From assembly GCA_963556255.1 (NCBI GenBank), contig OY744617.1, positions 31,196,566 to 31,260,565 of the forward strand: 64,000 nt of DNA, read 5' to 3'. The notes under the pieces are model-generated. The model worked only from the letters and a program-made list of their open reading frames with translations, made no database searches and was not told where the DNA came from. Position 1 is the stretch's first letter. Each line of letters begins with the position of its first letter. This document shows, one piece after another, positions 1 to 12,300 of this stretch. The position numbers and the translations under genes were made by a program. This stretch comes from Allolobophora icterica. Taxonomy: Eukaryota > Annelida > Clitellata > Crassiclitellata > Lumbricidae.

Positions 1-177
1 GTACCCTCGTACCCCCCACAAATTGCGCCTATGCGTAAGCATGAATGTATGTAGGCATATATATAGGCTTCTATATTTGTATGTGGGGTGCTTACAGCAA
101 TCTCTCGCTTCTCATTTGTATGCGCTGTTGTTTCCTTGTAGGACCCATAAATTCTGTCCTTATACGAACGCTGCGCA

Positions 178-1434
178 ATGTCTCCCTGGTCGTCTGCTTC
201 TGACGTCAATCCTGACCCGTCGAACTGTGGCGATAACTCGTCCGAAACGCTTGCATTTCCGGTCGGCAATCCATCGTCCTCTGCGGTCGACATCCTCTGT
301 TCCGACATTAACGCATCATTGTCTTCAGAGAGGGACGGAGCGAACGGAAGCTCAGGGCAGCGATCTTTTGGGGAGGTCAGTCAGCTCAACGTGGCCGTGT
401 CCATCGCCTATGGTCTCCTCTGCGTAATCGGTCTCGCGGGGAACGGTCTTGTAGTTTTCGTAATCGCTCGTTACGCCAGCATGAAGACCGTCACGAACCT
501 CTACATCCTCAACCTGTCGATTGCAGACAGCGTGTACCTGCTTGGCCTTCCGCTGCTCGTGACGACGCTCCTGGCCAGGCGCTGGGTGTTCGGTCTCGTG
601 CTGTGCAAGGTCTACTTTGTCATGGCGGGAGTGAACGCCTTCACCGGGTCCTTTACCCTAACAGTCATGAGCGCTGACCGATACCTTGCCATCTGTCACC
701 CGATCACGGCCATATCCTATCGTACGCCCCGTCACGCTCTGCTGATGATCGGCGCGCTCTGGACCGTGTCCTTCATGCTCCTGGTTCCGATCATCCTATA
801 CGCTGGTCTGTTGGAGCAGGCGCCTGGCGTGGAACGATACACGTGCACGGTCGACTGGCCAACACAACACGTCATCGCTGCTACGCATGTCTACATCATC
901 TACAACCTCGTTCTTGGATTCCTCGTTCCGGTTGGAGTCATCTGCGTCTTCTACGGTCTGCTGATTCTGCGCCTTCGCGGTGCCAGGCCGGCCGCACAGT
1001 CAGCGACGCGCACCGGTCGGGCCGCGCGCCATCCGAAGGTGACGCGACTCGTGACCCTGATAATCGTCGTGTACATCGTCTGCTGGCTTCCGTACTGGGC
1101 GTTCCAAATCCACCTGATTTCAGACCCCCTGGCAATGGTGGAATACTGGAAGCTTTACCTGTACCACGTTATTATGCTGCTGTCCTACACCAACAGCATG
1201 ATCAATCCGTTCCTCTACGCCTTCACCAATCACAACTTCCGCGAGAGTTTTGCGGTGGCGCTTGGATGTAGCTGCGCGTCGAGGAAGAGGCATGGAGCGT
1301 CGGCGGCGGCAACGGCAGGTAATCGTCTCGGATACGAGATGACGAATCCGGAGGAAGGGCCCCGCGGTCGTAAGAAGGACGCGTTGAGATGTCAGATTAC
1401 AGGATGTTCAAAAACTGTTACGACAGAAATTTAA
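178..1434 (+). CDS. Somatostatin/allatostatin-C-type GPCR (rhodopsin class), single coding exon
   Basis: This encodes a 418-residue seven-helix receptor, expected at the plasma membrane and coupled to G proteins (probably Gi/o, by family). Seen: an unstructured N-terminus with candidate N-glycosylation sites (N20, N45, N57); TM1 with the GN motif near 88-89; KTVTNLYILNLSIAD leading into TM2 (D117); C144 and C223 for the ECL1-ECL2 disulfide; MSADRYLAICHP at the end of TM3 (DRY 167-169); CWLPYW in TM6; NSMINPFLYAF (NPxxY) in TM7; and membrane-proximal cysteines after helix 8. The TM2 and DRY-region wording fits the somatostatin and arthropod allatostatin-C receptors best; opioid or galanin-like receptors are the main alternatives. 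The C-terminus reads TTEI, a class I PDZ-ligand form. The first in-frame ATG is used. A pyrimidine tract ending in tag at 140-141 could be the 3' splice site of a 5'UTR intron. The ligand is unknown. Confidence 0.9.
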   Translation: MSPWSSASDVNPDPSNCGDNSSETLAFPVGNPSSSAVDILCSDINASLSSERDGANGSSGQRSFGEVSQLNVAVSIAYGLLCVIGLAGNGLVVFVIARYASMKTVTNLYILNLSIADSVYLLGLPLLVTTLLARRWVFGLVLCKVYFVMAGVNAFTGSFTLTVMSADRYLAICHPITAISYRTPRHALLMIGALWTVSFMLLVPIILYAGLLEQAPGVERYTCTVDWPTQHVIAATHVYIIYNLVLGFLVPVGVICVFYGLLILRLRGARPAAQSATRTGRAARHPKVTRLVTLIIVVYIVCWLPYWAFQIHLISDPLAMVEYWKLYLYHVIMLLSYTNSMINPFLYAFTNHNFRESFAVALGCSCASRKRHGASAAATAGNRLGYEMTNPEEGPRGRKKDALRCQITGCSKTVTTEI

Positions 1435-2278
1435 CCGTCATACGCTCCATAAAGCCTATTGACGCAACTTGGTCCATAGACTCTGAAGAATTTGTTAACT
1501 GTGGGTGGCAATCCGTTGGTTGGTTCCACGTGTGTGCGAGGGCTGCCACTAGCGACTCTCCCAGTTTGCTGTGTATTGTTCTCACTAACTGAAGTAACAG
1601 TCCAGTTCTTAATGACGTTTCACATCGTATAGGCTAGGTTTTCAAACTTTATTTTTATTGTACCACCAGGTAAAAAAATCGAATGTTGGCGTACTACCAG
1701 CAAAGGTCAGATCAAAAACAACAGGTGAGCGCGAAGTCCCCTTGTAATTAGCGTAGGACCGTAGGTAGACAAATTTAAAAATTAACATATAATTTTAAGA
1801 ATGTAGGCCTAATCTTTTGGAATTTTTTGCGTACCACTTAGCGACACCTGGCGTACTACTAGTGGTACGCGTACCACCGCTTGGAAACCGCTGCGCAAAG
1901 TGACAGTACGTAAATGTCCAATGGCAATTACGACAATCAGAGGATTAACTGACTGAGAAAAACGAGCCAAGGCGACTCTGGATGTGGGATGGAAAAGCAT
2001 TGAACAGCTGCCTGCACACTCCGCTGGAAAGACCGACGAATCACGGAATTCACGGAAACGACCTGCACAACCAATTGCCTCATGTAAAATGAATGGCTCA
2101 CTTAATTACGAACTGTTCACCGGAAGAGGAATTGGCCGCACTTCTACATAATAGCGTTGTGCTGGCATGACCTTCGTTGTGATGGAACTCTTATCTTAGG
2201 CATCGCATCTAAGGGAAACTCTTTATATTCTAAAACTAGAGTGTTGTTAGAACTTGGACCTTTACTTGGCCGTTTCGA

Positions 2279-2398
2279 GTGACAGACAGACAGACATACA
2301 TACAGACAGACAGACAGACAGACAGCAGGCAGACAGACAGACAGACAGAAAGACAGACAGACAGACAGACATAGACAGACATAGACAGACATAGACAT

Positions 2399-2433
<35 letters not shown>

Positions 2434-2566
2434 CATATAGACAGACTGAGACATCCAGACACACAGAGAGTCTAATGCATTTTCGTTTAATTACCAACAA
2501 CATCAATCAATCAGTTTGACAGACACGACAGAACAGACAGAGATACAGAAGAGACAGAGTACAGAC

Positions 2567-2614
<48 letters not shown>

Positions 2615-2680
2615 TGTCAACCAAACAGGCAGATAAACAAACACACAGACAGACAGGCAAACACACAGACAGGCAGACAA

Positions 2681-2742
<62 letters not shown>
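2279..2742. repeat. GACA and AC microsatellites
   Basis: A tetranucleotide GACA/CAGA tract runs over 2279-2458 and again over about 2560-2612, followed by an uninterrupted AC run at about 2683-2742. The long cysteine/valine-rich open frames on the minus strand here are simply translations of these repeats. Confidence 0.95.
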
Positions 2743-2746
<4 letters not shown>

Positions 2747-3005
2747 CATTGCATTTTCGTTTGAGTTCCAAATGGCAAACAGGCTTTCGCACTTCCGCAA
2801 TTTGCGTCATTCGTTGGATAATTGATGAAGCCGAGTCTTTGCGTCCAGCCGCTGATCTAGCAGTTGAGCTGAGCAGCGTTATTAGCCGTTTCCCCAGAAG
2901 ACAATATGGCAGACACGACGCCACTCGCTAAAGGGTAAGCTCCATGCTTCCTATTGGTGACCAGTTTAAAATGACGAGTTGACAGCATCGTCCTTAGGCA
3001 TTCGA

Positions 3006-3006
3006 T

Positions 3007-3064
<58 letters not shown>
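3006..3064. repeat. TA microsatellite
   Basis: Nearly pure alternating TA, interrupted by a few AA steps. It flanks no recognised gene. Confidence 0.9.
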
Positions 3065-3965
3065 GCATAAGCTCTACTGCTGCTCTGCAGTTTCTGTAGC
3101 TAATAAGACCAATCCATCATGTTATTAAGGTACATTGTAATCCAAAAAATCATTAGGCTTATATACATATCTTGATTATTATATATACACATATATCCAT
3201 GTATGTATATACATATATGTATTCTTGAATATAGACTCGCGCTCCGGCGCTCGCCATGTGCGGTGATAAAGCTTCCTTAAAACATGCCCCACACGAGCGC
3301 ATGCTGTTCTGTTGAAAAATCGTAATCGTAATCTACAGCCCTAATAAACCAGCCTAGCTAAGTATAGGCCTACTTGGAACCAGCGTACAATAGCTTTACA
3401 ATAAACTTCGATGTACGAGAGTCATTCTATGCTTTTCGTTTGATGGGCGACTTAAACAACACGTTACCTCGTCCAATTTAAAGTCACATCACTGAACAAA
3501 CTATAGGTCTGCAGCACTCAATAGGCACGTAAAACGCTATAAAACTGTCCAGATATCCGTGGTAAACAGATTAATTACGCCACTGATCTTTAGCTTTTCT
3601 GCGGGCCACGTAGGCTACGACGGCAATATGATCTTCTTTAGTAGCTTCCATAAAATCCTAATGTGGCTTGTCTTGAACAAGTCCGAGAATATACTGAAAT
3701 CCATTTTCTTAAAAAATCAAGAGTCCTAAGACTGAGACTTTCCAACAAAATCGGTGAGAAAAATAGCAGTGTAGCACGCAAGGCATCGAGAAATGTCTCC
3801 CTAAAGATGCTGCGATGGGATGAAAAGAAAAGGCTTCGGACTAATGTACAACATTGTCCATTTTACCTGACAAAAAAAATGAGCGGACGTTGACAAGTGC
3901 GAGACAATTACACAGCACTCTATAATCCACTCTTCCTAATGGTAATGGTAATAGCAAAATTGTAT

Positions 3966-4037
3966 GGCGCCACTTCAAGAGAGGCTGATTAGACTCTAAT
4001 GAGCCTCTCTTGAAGTGGCGCCTCTAATGATTAGAGG
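3966..4037. repeat. Perfect inverted repeat made of SINE 3'-tail sequence
   Basis: The arms at 3966-3986 and 4002-4022 are exact reverse complements (21 bp) around a 15-nt loop, and 4019-4037 is a second perfect palindrome. The arm sequence (cttcaagagaggct, ccacttcaag) is the 3' end of the SINE family seen at 50290-50420, so this looks like two tails joined head to head. Confidence 0.85.
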
Positions 4038-5198
4038 CGCTCCGCCGGCATCAGAGGCGCTTGCTGCTAGGAATGTCAATATGCTTGCATTAAGGCTTTC
4101 TAAGAGAAGGAACGTGCAGAAAATTCCGTGCTTTGAACCGCTCCCTCTCCTTGTTCGTATTTGGCATCATCCTCCCCTATACCCCTCCGCACTCAAGCGT
4201 GTACCAAGGCGTAGAAGGTCGACCTATTTGGTCTTCCGCGTCCAGCAAAGGGACTCTAATTAGATCCAATTCAGTCGGCCATCTAAATTAACTTGCCAAT
4301 TTGGTGCTTAAGGCATAGGCTACACTTGAAAGAACTAGGGGTCGGCCATAAAGGATGTCCGCAAAAATTACCTACTTTGGACCCCTCCTTCCCCTTTTCC
4401 GCATTTGGCCTTACCCTCCCACCCCTTTGCGGGCGTCCTCATCAGAAAACGATTGGCTATGACTAGTATCCGGAGTCAGTCGCTAAGGAGTTACCGACTG
4501 ACTTGATGAGTTAGCGACTGACTTATCGACTCAGTCTGGTCAGTAGGAGGGGGATAGTCTATGTTTAAATTAATTTCATTATCGTATCGAAGCCTAAACA
4601 CTATGCTTACGGTAATCCTATTGTTCAGTGGCGGATTTAGTTATAGCAGCGCCGGACGGCTCCACCGCGCCCTATTAGGCTATATTCCGGCGCCTGTAAG
4701 TCCAGTCCGGTGCGAGGAGAGCCGTAGCACATGGCGCCTCTCTGGGATTCCCCTTGTCCCTACGCAAGCAACTCTGGATCTCGTCACTGCTAGGCTATTG
4801 CCTCTGCATGGGTGGTCCATGGACCATATTACAAGGACGGATCTTGCCAAACCTACTTGTGTTAGTCAACATTACAGCCGTTACTACAAAAGTGTGAAAT
4901 TTAATAATGTCATCGCAAAAGACAAATGCACTAACAGTTGTCAGATGGTGGATAGAATGCCACGACACTGAAAACTTTTGCACATGTTGCTGAACTTAGC
5001 GCATAATGAACACTACACGTTCATTTAGGCAGGCCTCTGTCTTATTATTTTATAAAACATTAGGTGTATATACCATATAAAAGTAGGCCTGCTTTCAGGT
5101 TTGACAGACGTTTATGTGTGTAGCAGTCTTGTTGTCCTCGAGACCAAGGTCTTGGTCCCGAGTGCACTCTAGTTCATTTTTAAAAGTCTTGATCTTGG

Positions 5199-5505
5199 CA
5201 GGGACGTCTACTCCATAGAAACCTTGGAGCAAATGCTCCATCAAAAAAATAGGGGGAAGATCTGTCAGTGTATGCAGTGGTTAAAGTGGGTGGGAACGCG
5301 TGGGAACGGCGTTCCCACTGCTCTCGAAATTCCTTGCTTGCGTTCCCACTGCTCACCCATGCGTTCCAATGAAGCTCTTCTTTGGCGTTCCCACTGCTCA
5401 CCCAAACCACTTTATCCACTGAGTGTATGTGCCATCATTATTGGGGGAAGGAAGGAGAAGGGGAAGAGGAGGGATGGGAAGTTGCTCCAAAGTCGGCCAT
5501 GGTCT
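5199..5505. mobile_element. 5' part of a hAT-like element, interrupted by a second element
   Basis: The sequence starting cagggacgtcta and continuing ccttggagcaaatgctcc matches the complete element at 38320-38485, but the right terminal repeat is missing after about 5495. The copy is split by the insertion at 5275-5421. Comparison with 38320-38485 gives the uninterrupted version of the same site. Confidence 0.75.
5275..5421. mobile_element. Short nonautonomous hAT-like element (147 bp) with 8-bp TSD
   Basis: It begins cagtggttaaagtggg and ends ccactttatccactg, imperfect terminal inverted repeats. The flanks carry the identical 8-mer agtgtatg at 5267-5274 and 5422-5429, the duplication length typical of hAT transposition. 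It has no coding capacity. A second family member lies at 16701-16854. Confidence 0.88.
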
Positions 5506-6224
5506 GGTCGATGACCTTTTTTTAGGAATTCATGTCCCACAAAAATTTCTTAATTTTTTACTTTTTTTGGAATTCATCTCCACAAAAACTTCATGACTTT
5601 CTACGAATTCATCTCCCAAAAAAGTTGATCACCTTTTTTTATAGTCATTCACCTCTTTTTACAACTTTTTCTGGGTCTCCCACCTATAACGTATGATTAC
5701 CTTTTCTTAGGAATTCGTCTCAAAAACCTATTACCCTTTTTTTTTACAAATTCATCCCTAACAAATTTCGGTAACTTTTTTTCGAATTTCTTCTTCCTTT
5801 CTGAGAATTATCGGGGGACACCTCTGCTCGAAAATAGAGTTTTTACCTCATCTCGTCAAAAATGCACTGAAAACCCTCACACACAATTACATTTCTTGGC
5901 CTTTATTCGTGTTTCTTCAAAATATGGGGGGACAAATGTATGGCGTGTCCCCCCACTCTTAAAGGTGGGGGACTTGTCCCCCTCGTCCCCCCATGATCGC
6001 CGCCCACGAACCGCAGTGTTGCAACTACTTCTAAACTACTTTTAAGTTTTAAAAATAGTTCTAGGCTATAGAACTCTGATAAACAGTAGTTTTCGCATTT
6101 TTTACAGAAAAACCTGCACAAATATTATCCAGTTGTGGCACCCCAGCACAGGTCCACAGCACTCTTGGGAAACACTGGTCTATTTTAACATCCCATTAAA
6201 TACACATGAAACAATATAACCATT

Positions 6225-6230
6225 TTTATT
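6225..6230 (-). promoter_or_regulatory. Candidate NSA2 polyadenylation signal
   Basis: This is AATAAA read on the minus strand, about 160 bases beyond the NSA2 stop codon, and is the nearest canonical hexamer downstream of it. Confidence 0.55.
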
Positions 6231-6390
6231 TTGCTCATAATATTTTGCAGTGAGAGATGACACCAGTTCACAACATTCTGACCCCATAATTCATGACCAA
6301 TAGAGCAATTCTTCAGTCTGTCCACACCAATCACTTTGCTCATTCATCCCTAAAGAAGTTTCATCCTATATCGCGGAATGATGCATTTCC

Positions 6391-9300
6391 TTAAACCATC
6401 AGGACCGCATTGATGCATCCGTCGTTTTCTGGATTGTTGGTCACCTGTGCATATTTCCCTATTAAACAAAAACACATAAAAAGCACGGTGAGGCAAATTC
6501 AATTCATATCTCTTTATTTAAATAACTGCAAAAGCATTTTTGAGACAATGTCACATCTCTAGGTCCAGGACTGCACAAACCCCAAAATCTCCAAGCTAGG
6601 CCGAAAATGTCAAAACATTGCTTTGACATTGACCCAAGTCATCATTTAACGTTATTAATTCTGTTGTAAAAATTTGTCTACAGGTTAAAACCTTAAAACA
6701 CAGCACAAAATTTTCAAGGTCAACATCATCACATGAAAGTCATGACAAAAAGGCAAATAAAGGCTAGCCAGAAGTCTCAATAAAATGTCGATGTGAGGTC
6801 CAGTAGATCGCACTATGATTTATACAAAGCACTTTGGATTTGAATAGTCTAATCACTAATTTGGTCAAATTATGATATTTATTCCCAGATGTAAACTACT
6901 GTGGCCAATAATTACCAATGACAATACTCACCCCAAACGACCTTTCCACTTGTTGTGACAAGACCCAGTTCACTGACATTCACCTACAGAACAAAAATTC
7001 TTACAAAATAAGATCAGCAGGAAAGCATCGCTGTGTTAGCAAATTCACCGGCATTGAATGTCAACATAATAGCGATCTAGCAGAAGAAGCAGCCTTTCCA
7101 ATTGTACAGCAATACAGGAAAGCTGAATTTCAAACATTGGCCACAAGCCAATACTTGGAACTAAAGGTCACAAACCAATATGTCAAATTCAAGCTGGATT
7201 CAAGTGTACCGTAAACGAAATTAACGCTGAAAATTAACTATGAAATTACCTCTAATTGCATCACCACACCTTAACGATACTACGCTACTGCCTTTTGCGG
7301 GCGGGGCCAGCACAAAGCTTTGATAAAAGAGGAGCACGATACTAATCATCTGTAAGACACAGTATCATTAAACGAAAACTACTTACCTACAAACTAAATG
7401 AAATGTAATCAGCATTAAAACCAGATAAAATATGACCAAAAAAACATTAGGTTGCATAAACAAACTTAGACAACCCTTTAATGTTCGATTGTGACAATTT
7501 TATGACACATAAAATGATAACAAACAACATCACGCATCAAAACTACTCGTTCACCAACAATTTTGTTATGATTGTGTTGTGCCATTTGACAGTAATTTCA
7601 CCGGTTTGGGTGTGCCACTGGTGAGTTTCTTCTTGAATGGTGCTTTATAAATGTCAGATTACAGTTGCAATTCTCAATACAAACCTCAATCACTGTTCCC
7701 TTTGTCATTACACCGAGGGAAGTGAACAGACTTGACGTGGGATTTTTCTTTACACCGATGATTGGAAGCTGGAACGTTGCTTTCAGTTCAGGATGTGTCA
7801 CGTTGGCTTTGTTAAAACGCAAACCCTAAAAGTTCAAGGAATATAATCAAATTAAATTGTGAAACATCAATGTATAACTGCAAGACTCATCAAAAAATTT
7901 AAAGCGTGAAATTCCAACTGGTGACAGAAACCTGAAAATGAGCCCACAATAATACGATTTTGCACTGGTGCAGTTAAGCTGCATTGGTTTCCCAGTCACT
8001 TTCAGTACACTTTTGTTGCTAAAGTATTAAGACCACTGTTGCCAAGAACCATGGCGACTTTAGAAACATTACATTGCACATAGATTGTGCTCAGAACTAT
8101 ATTAACTTAATACATTCTCCAGTTGTCACAAGTTTGCCTTAAATCAACAGAACGAAATCATCTTAGACCATCATAAATATTATTAACTTTCATCTGTGTA
8201 AAATGAATGCAAATTTCAAATCCAACGACACTACATCAGGACTGCTCTTAATCAATCAATCAATAGAAATTTATATAACTCCTCTTCAAGATACTACTCG
8301 GATGCGCTCTTGAGCCAGGCCAAGTGGCAGAAAATACGTCTTATACAGCGAGTGGAACTGAGAAGAGGTAATGTTAAGAGGGAGGCACACTGACTGAGGA
8401 AGCTCGTTTCATGTGTCCAAATGCCAATGTTTATAACTCACCATTGGTCTTATAAAACGCTCGAACTTTGGAGGCTTGCGAGTGAAACCTTCCCCAACAT
8501 AGCAGGCCTTTGTTACCATTCTCTTCCATGCCTTTCCTAAGAACAAACATGGGAAAAGCATAACACATGTTAAAACATTGTTGGGAATGCAAATGCAAAA
8601 CTTTAAAAATCCATGACACTGATACATAACATAAACTGTGCAAAGACTGACCCCATGCAAACATATGACTGCAGCAGGGGCACCTTAATCGCAGAAGGTA
8701 ACTGAGAAGTACAGAAAGTGCTGAAAATGGCAAACCAATTTTGCCGCCACAGGTGATCACCTTACAGCCAACCGCCAATTACACGCATCTATATCTTTCG
8801 GACGTGGTGATGTATTGGGACGTGATGGTGTAGCAGCATGTTCTACTGCCTTGTAACCGGAGAGTCGCAGGTTCCAATCCACCTCAAGCTACTGCATAGT
8901 GACCTTGGACAAGTTGCTCACCCACAATTTTCTGTGAGGAAAGCAATGGGAAACAACCTCACTCAACTCAACCCATTGGGCAGAGAACTCATCATCATCA
9001 TCATTTCTTATTATCCCTGTTCCAACAGGCCTTAAATGTAAATGTTGCAAGTACAATACTACGAATATTGACTGACGTTAGGTACACTACGATAACAGTG
9101 CCATATAGGTCAAAAGATCAACACAAGCAAATCGTAGTGCAAGCAGGACTTACTTCGGGTCTTTCCTGTCTTGACCACCTTGAATGCATCTGATTCACTG
9201 ACAGCGTGCACCTTTGGCAATGGCACATTCCACTTGCCCTACATAACATAACAAATGACATGAATGAGTTGAGTACTATAAAGCACAATTTCAAGGAAAA

Positions 9301-12300
9301 ACTCACCAGTAGCGCTCCTGACCCAACAAGGAGAATGCTCAATCAAAAAATGGACTGTGAGCACAGAACTGTGGAACAGAGAATGATAGGCTGACTAGGT
9401 CAGCTCTAGTTTTCTGAGGAAGATTGTTCCAGGTCACAGGATTGACGAAAGCAAAGCTTCTGTGTCGAGTTGTAGAGAAACAAAAGCCTGTGGGACAGGA
9501 CGAACACTCTGATCGTCCGAACAAAGGGACCTAAGGCTAGGAACAGACGAGGAGGCACCGATGCACAATGATCCAAATATATTCCATATTATTAACTGTT
9601 AGCTCTTTCTCACCAAATATATTCCACATTGTGTTCTGTTAGCTCTTTTTCACCCTTAAAAGTGCTCTCAATAATAACATTCTACGTGTAATAATTAAAC
9701 ATCTTACAGGAAACTTTTGCTGAGAAATTCAGCGTATCATCTGAAGTCTGCTTATAGTGAAGTTCATTTAAGAAAACTGTAAATATTCAAGTTAAACATA
9801 ACAAAACTGACATGTCTAGATAATTTCTATAAACACAGTTTCAGCAGCCTACACATAGATATTTCAGCAACCCTTACAGAGATATTTTAACATGCCTTAG
9901 AACTCTACAAATGTACACTGATAAGTATTCAGCAATATTTACCGAGATATTTCAGGAAGCCTTAAAATATACAGTGGCACGTGGGTATGCCTTAGAAGTA
10001 TATAAATGTACGTTGATAATTATTCAGCAGATATACTTCAGCAATCCTTAGAAGTATATAACAGTATGTGAGTAAGTACATAAAACAAATGGCAACATTT
10101 TCTTTAAGCCATTGTCCGTGTTTGATATTATTCATTCATTCATTCATTCATTTGAGCATTTATATAGCGCCCCTTCAAGGGGGCTACTCAGAGGCGCTCC
10201 CGACTCCAGCACGAACGAACAAAGCAGTTTTTAAGGCAGTATAGAAATACTCAGATTGGATTTTAGGAAGGAGACGCAGCGCCAGAGGTAAGGCATTGTA
10301 AGGAGTTGTTTATTTTAATGCAAAATTCCTTTCCTCACAGACAGTTGTGGGTGAGCAACTTGTCCAAGGTCATTATGTAATGATCACATACCGCCTTTTC
10401 TTTTCGTTTCTGTTTAATCGTATTCGACAGAACTTTAGCTTGATTCTGCATCTCACGATCCAGAAGGAAATAAGAGTTAACTCCCTTGTTGTCATCATTT
10501 TCAGATTTCTGTTTTGTCTTTCTCTCATCGTGCATTTTAATTCTAAACATCATTTATAAATATTAAAAATGCAAGCTGCATAACAAGGCAAACATCAAGA
10601 ACCACAAAACTTTTAAGTTAAATTGCAATTATTTATATTTATTCATAAAAATGCATAATTTATTTATCCTGAAGCAAAACTGCTCAAACATCAACAAACA
10701 TTTTTTCAGATTCATGCAAGTGATTAGATAAAACTGTCATATATAAGATCGTGTAATTTTATGCCAACATGTAAGCAGCAACATTTTAACACACTAACGA
10801 CGAGAGTGTACTAAAAGCAACTGGGAAACCAATGCAGCTCATCATTAAAGTGTTCAGGATCTCAGGACATTGGACATGTCAGAAAAGCTTAATTTTGCAT
10901 TAAAATAAACAACTCCTTACGTTTTCTTCATCTGTATCTTTTCGGCATGTCGCTGTTTGTTGTACAGCTTAGCCCTAAAAAATAAAGCCAGCAACATATT
11001 CAAATACTGTGAAATGTAACCCTAAAAACAGATTTGAGAAGAGTATGTTGAATATTAAGACACTCTGCAAACACATTCAGGCATAAATACGAGTCAGAAC
11101 AAAATTAAAGTAAAAATACATGTGCACATGAAATCATTCAAACCTCAATATAATGTAACTGTAATTGCAAATTTATATAGTGCCACTACAACAGATATTC
11201 ATCAGAGGTGCTACAGACTCAAAATGAAACCACAATTGAACTAAGTGGTCTTCAAGCACTTGTGGAAAAGATGTGACAAGACAGATTAAGACAGGCGATG
11301 AAAGATCAGGGAGTGCCAGAAAACAATAAGTTTGTCTTTACACGCAGCACAATATTACAGAACTTAAGTGAAAAAGTCAGAAACATTTGTAACAGACATT
11401 TAGGGCACACTTTTTAAAGAATTTGCGCAGTAGGCACTATAGAATGAAGGCACAATGATATGTGATTGAAGCCAAAACGGTGAGGATAACAAGCAAAACA
11501 ATAAGAATAATGAGTACAAGAATAATGAGCAAAATTATTAATAACACATGATCAAGCTGCACCGGAAAATATCAGCTTCTTTTGTCTTTACAATTTTACG
11601 TAATATTACAGAATTCAGTGAAAAAGTAAGAAATATCCGTCACATAGACTTACTTTATTCCCCGTAATTTTTGTGCTTTGGCAGATCGTTCGTGAGCCGA
11701 TCTGGCTTCCTTTTTACGCCTAAAATACAACACAAAAAATTCTTTTACAATGAGATTTGAATCATCTGATTCACTGACAGCTTAATCAAGCTGCATATCA
11801 CTTACCAGTTCACATTTAATGTAAGTTATTAGATAAAAATGATTAATGTCTATCCTGACAATAAACGGTAACAATATACTGATTAAATGATGTTTGAAAA
11901 TTACACAAATCAAATATTTTCTAAATGATTCTTTATTTACTGAAGTTTAAGTATGGCCTGAGTCAGACAAAGTCAAGAACTTTATAGAGTCAACATTAAG
12001 TTAATCAACAGGAAGCCAAAGAATGAAACAAATCAGGTAAGTTTGAAAAAGTCCAATTAAGGCAGCTACAAATGTCAATCAACATAATTCAAATTGTTAT
12101 AATAATCAGGATTACATTCGTTCTTCATAGTCAAATCTGCGACCCTGTCGCTTGCGGTGAAGCTCAATATATTCGTTCTGAGGCTGTCCGAAAAGAAACA
12201 CAGAACATTATTATTTTTTAATTCACATGCAATCACGAATTTCAGTTTGTAAAATGAAGCACTAGGCTGCATTACCCTAAACACTAGCCAAATAACTGGC

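Larger units (their letters stand above)
1435..6390. other. Intergenic region between the GPCR and NSA2, mostly repeats
   Basis: I see no convincing coding exon here. It holds GACA, AC and TA microsatellites (about 2279-3062), an inverted pair of SINE-tail fragments (3966-4037), a damaged hAT-like element containing a second one (5199-5505), a degenerate AT-rich repeat with 'gaattcatctcc' motifs (5510-5800), and a GC-rich fragment (5925-6010) matching the element at 60986-61158. A fragment at about 4336-4440 begins ggggtcggccataaaggatg and resembles the one at 24413-24808. The stretch 1620-1890 contains short near-inverted motifs (ggttttcaaac and the complement of gcttggaaacc) and may be another old hAT relic. 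Confidence 0.6.

Noticed and set aside
2144..2924. Cys/Val/Ser-rich open frames on the minus strand
   Set aside because: Translations of the GACA and AC microsatellites; no family resemblance.
4561..4971. 136-codon open frame on the plus strand
   Set aside because: No recognisable domain, no splice context or neighbouring exon, and surrounded by repeat fragments.
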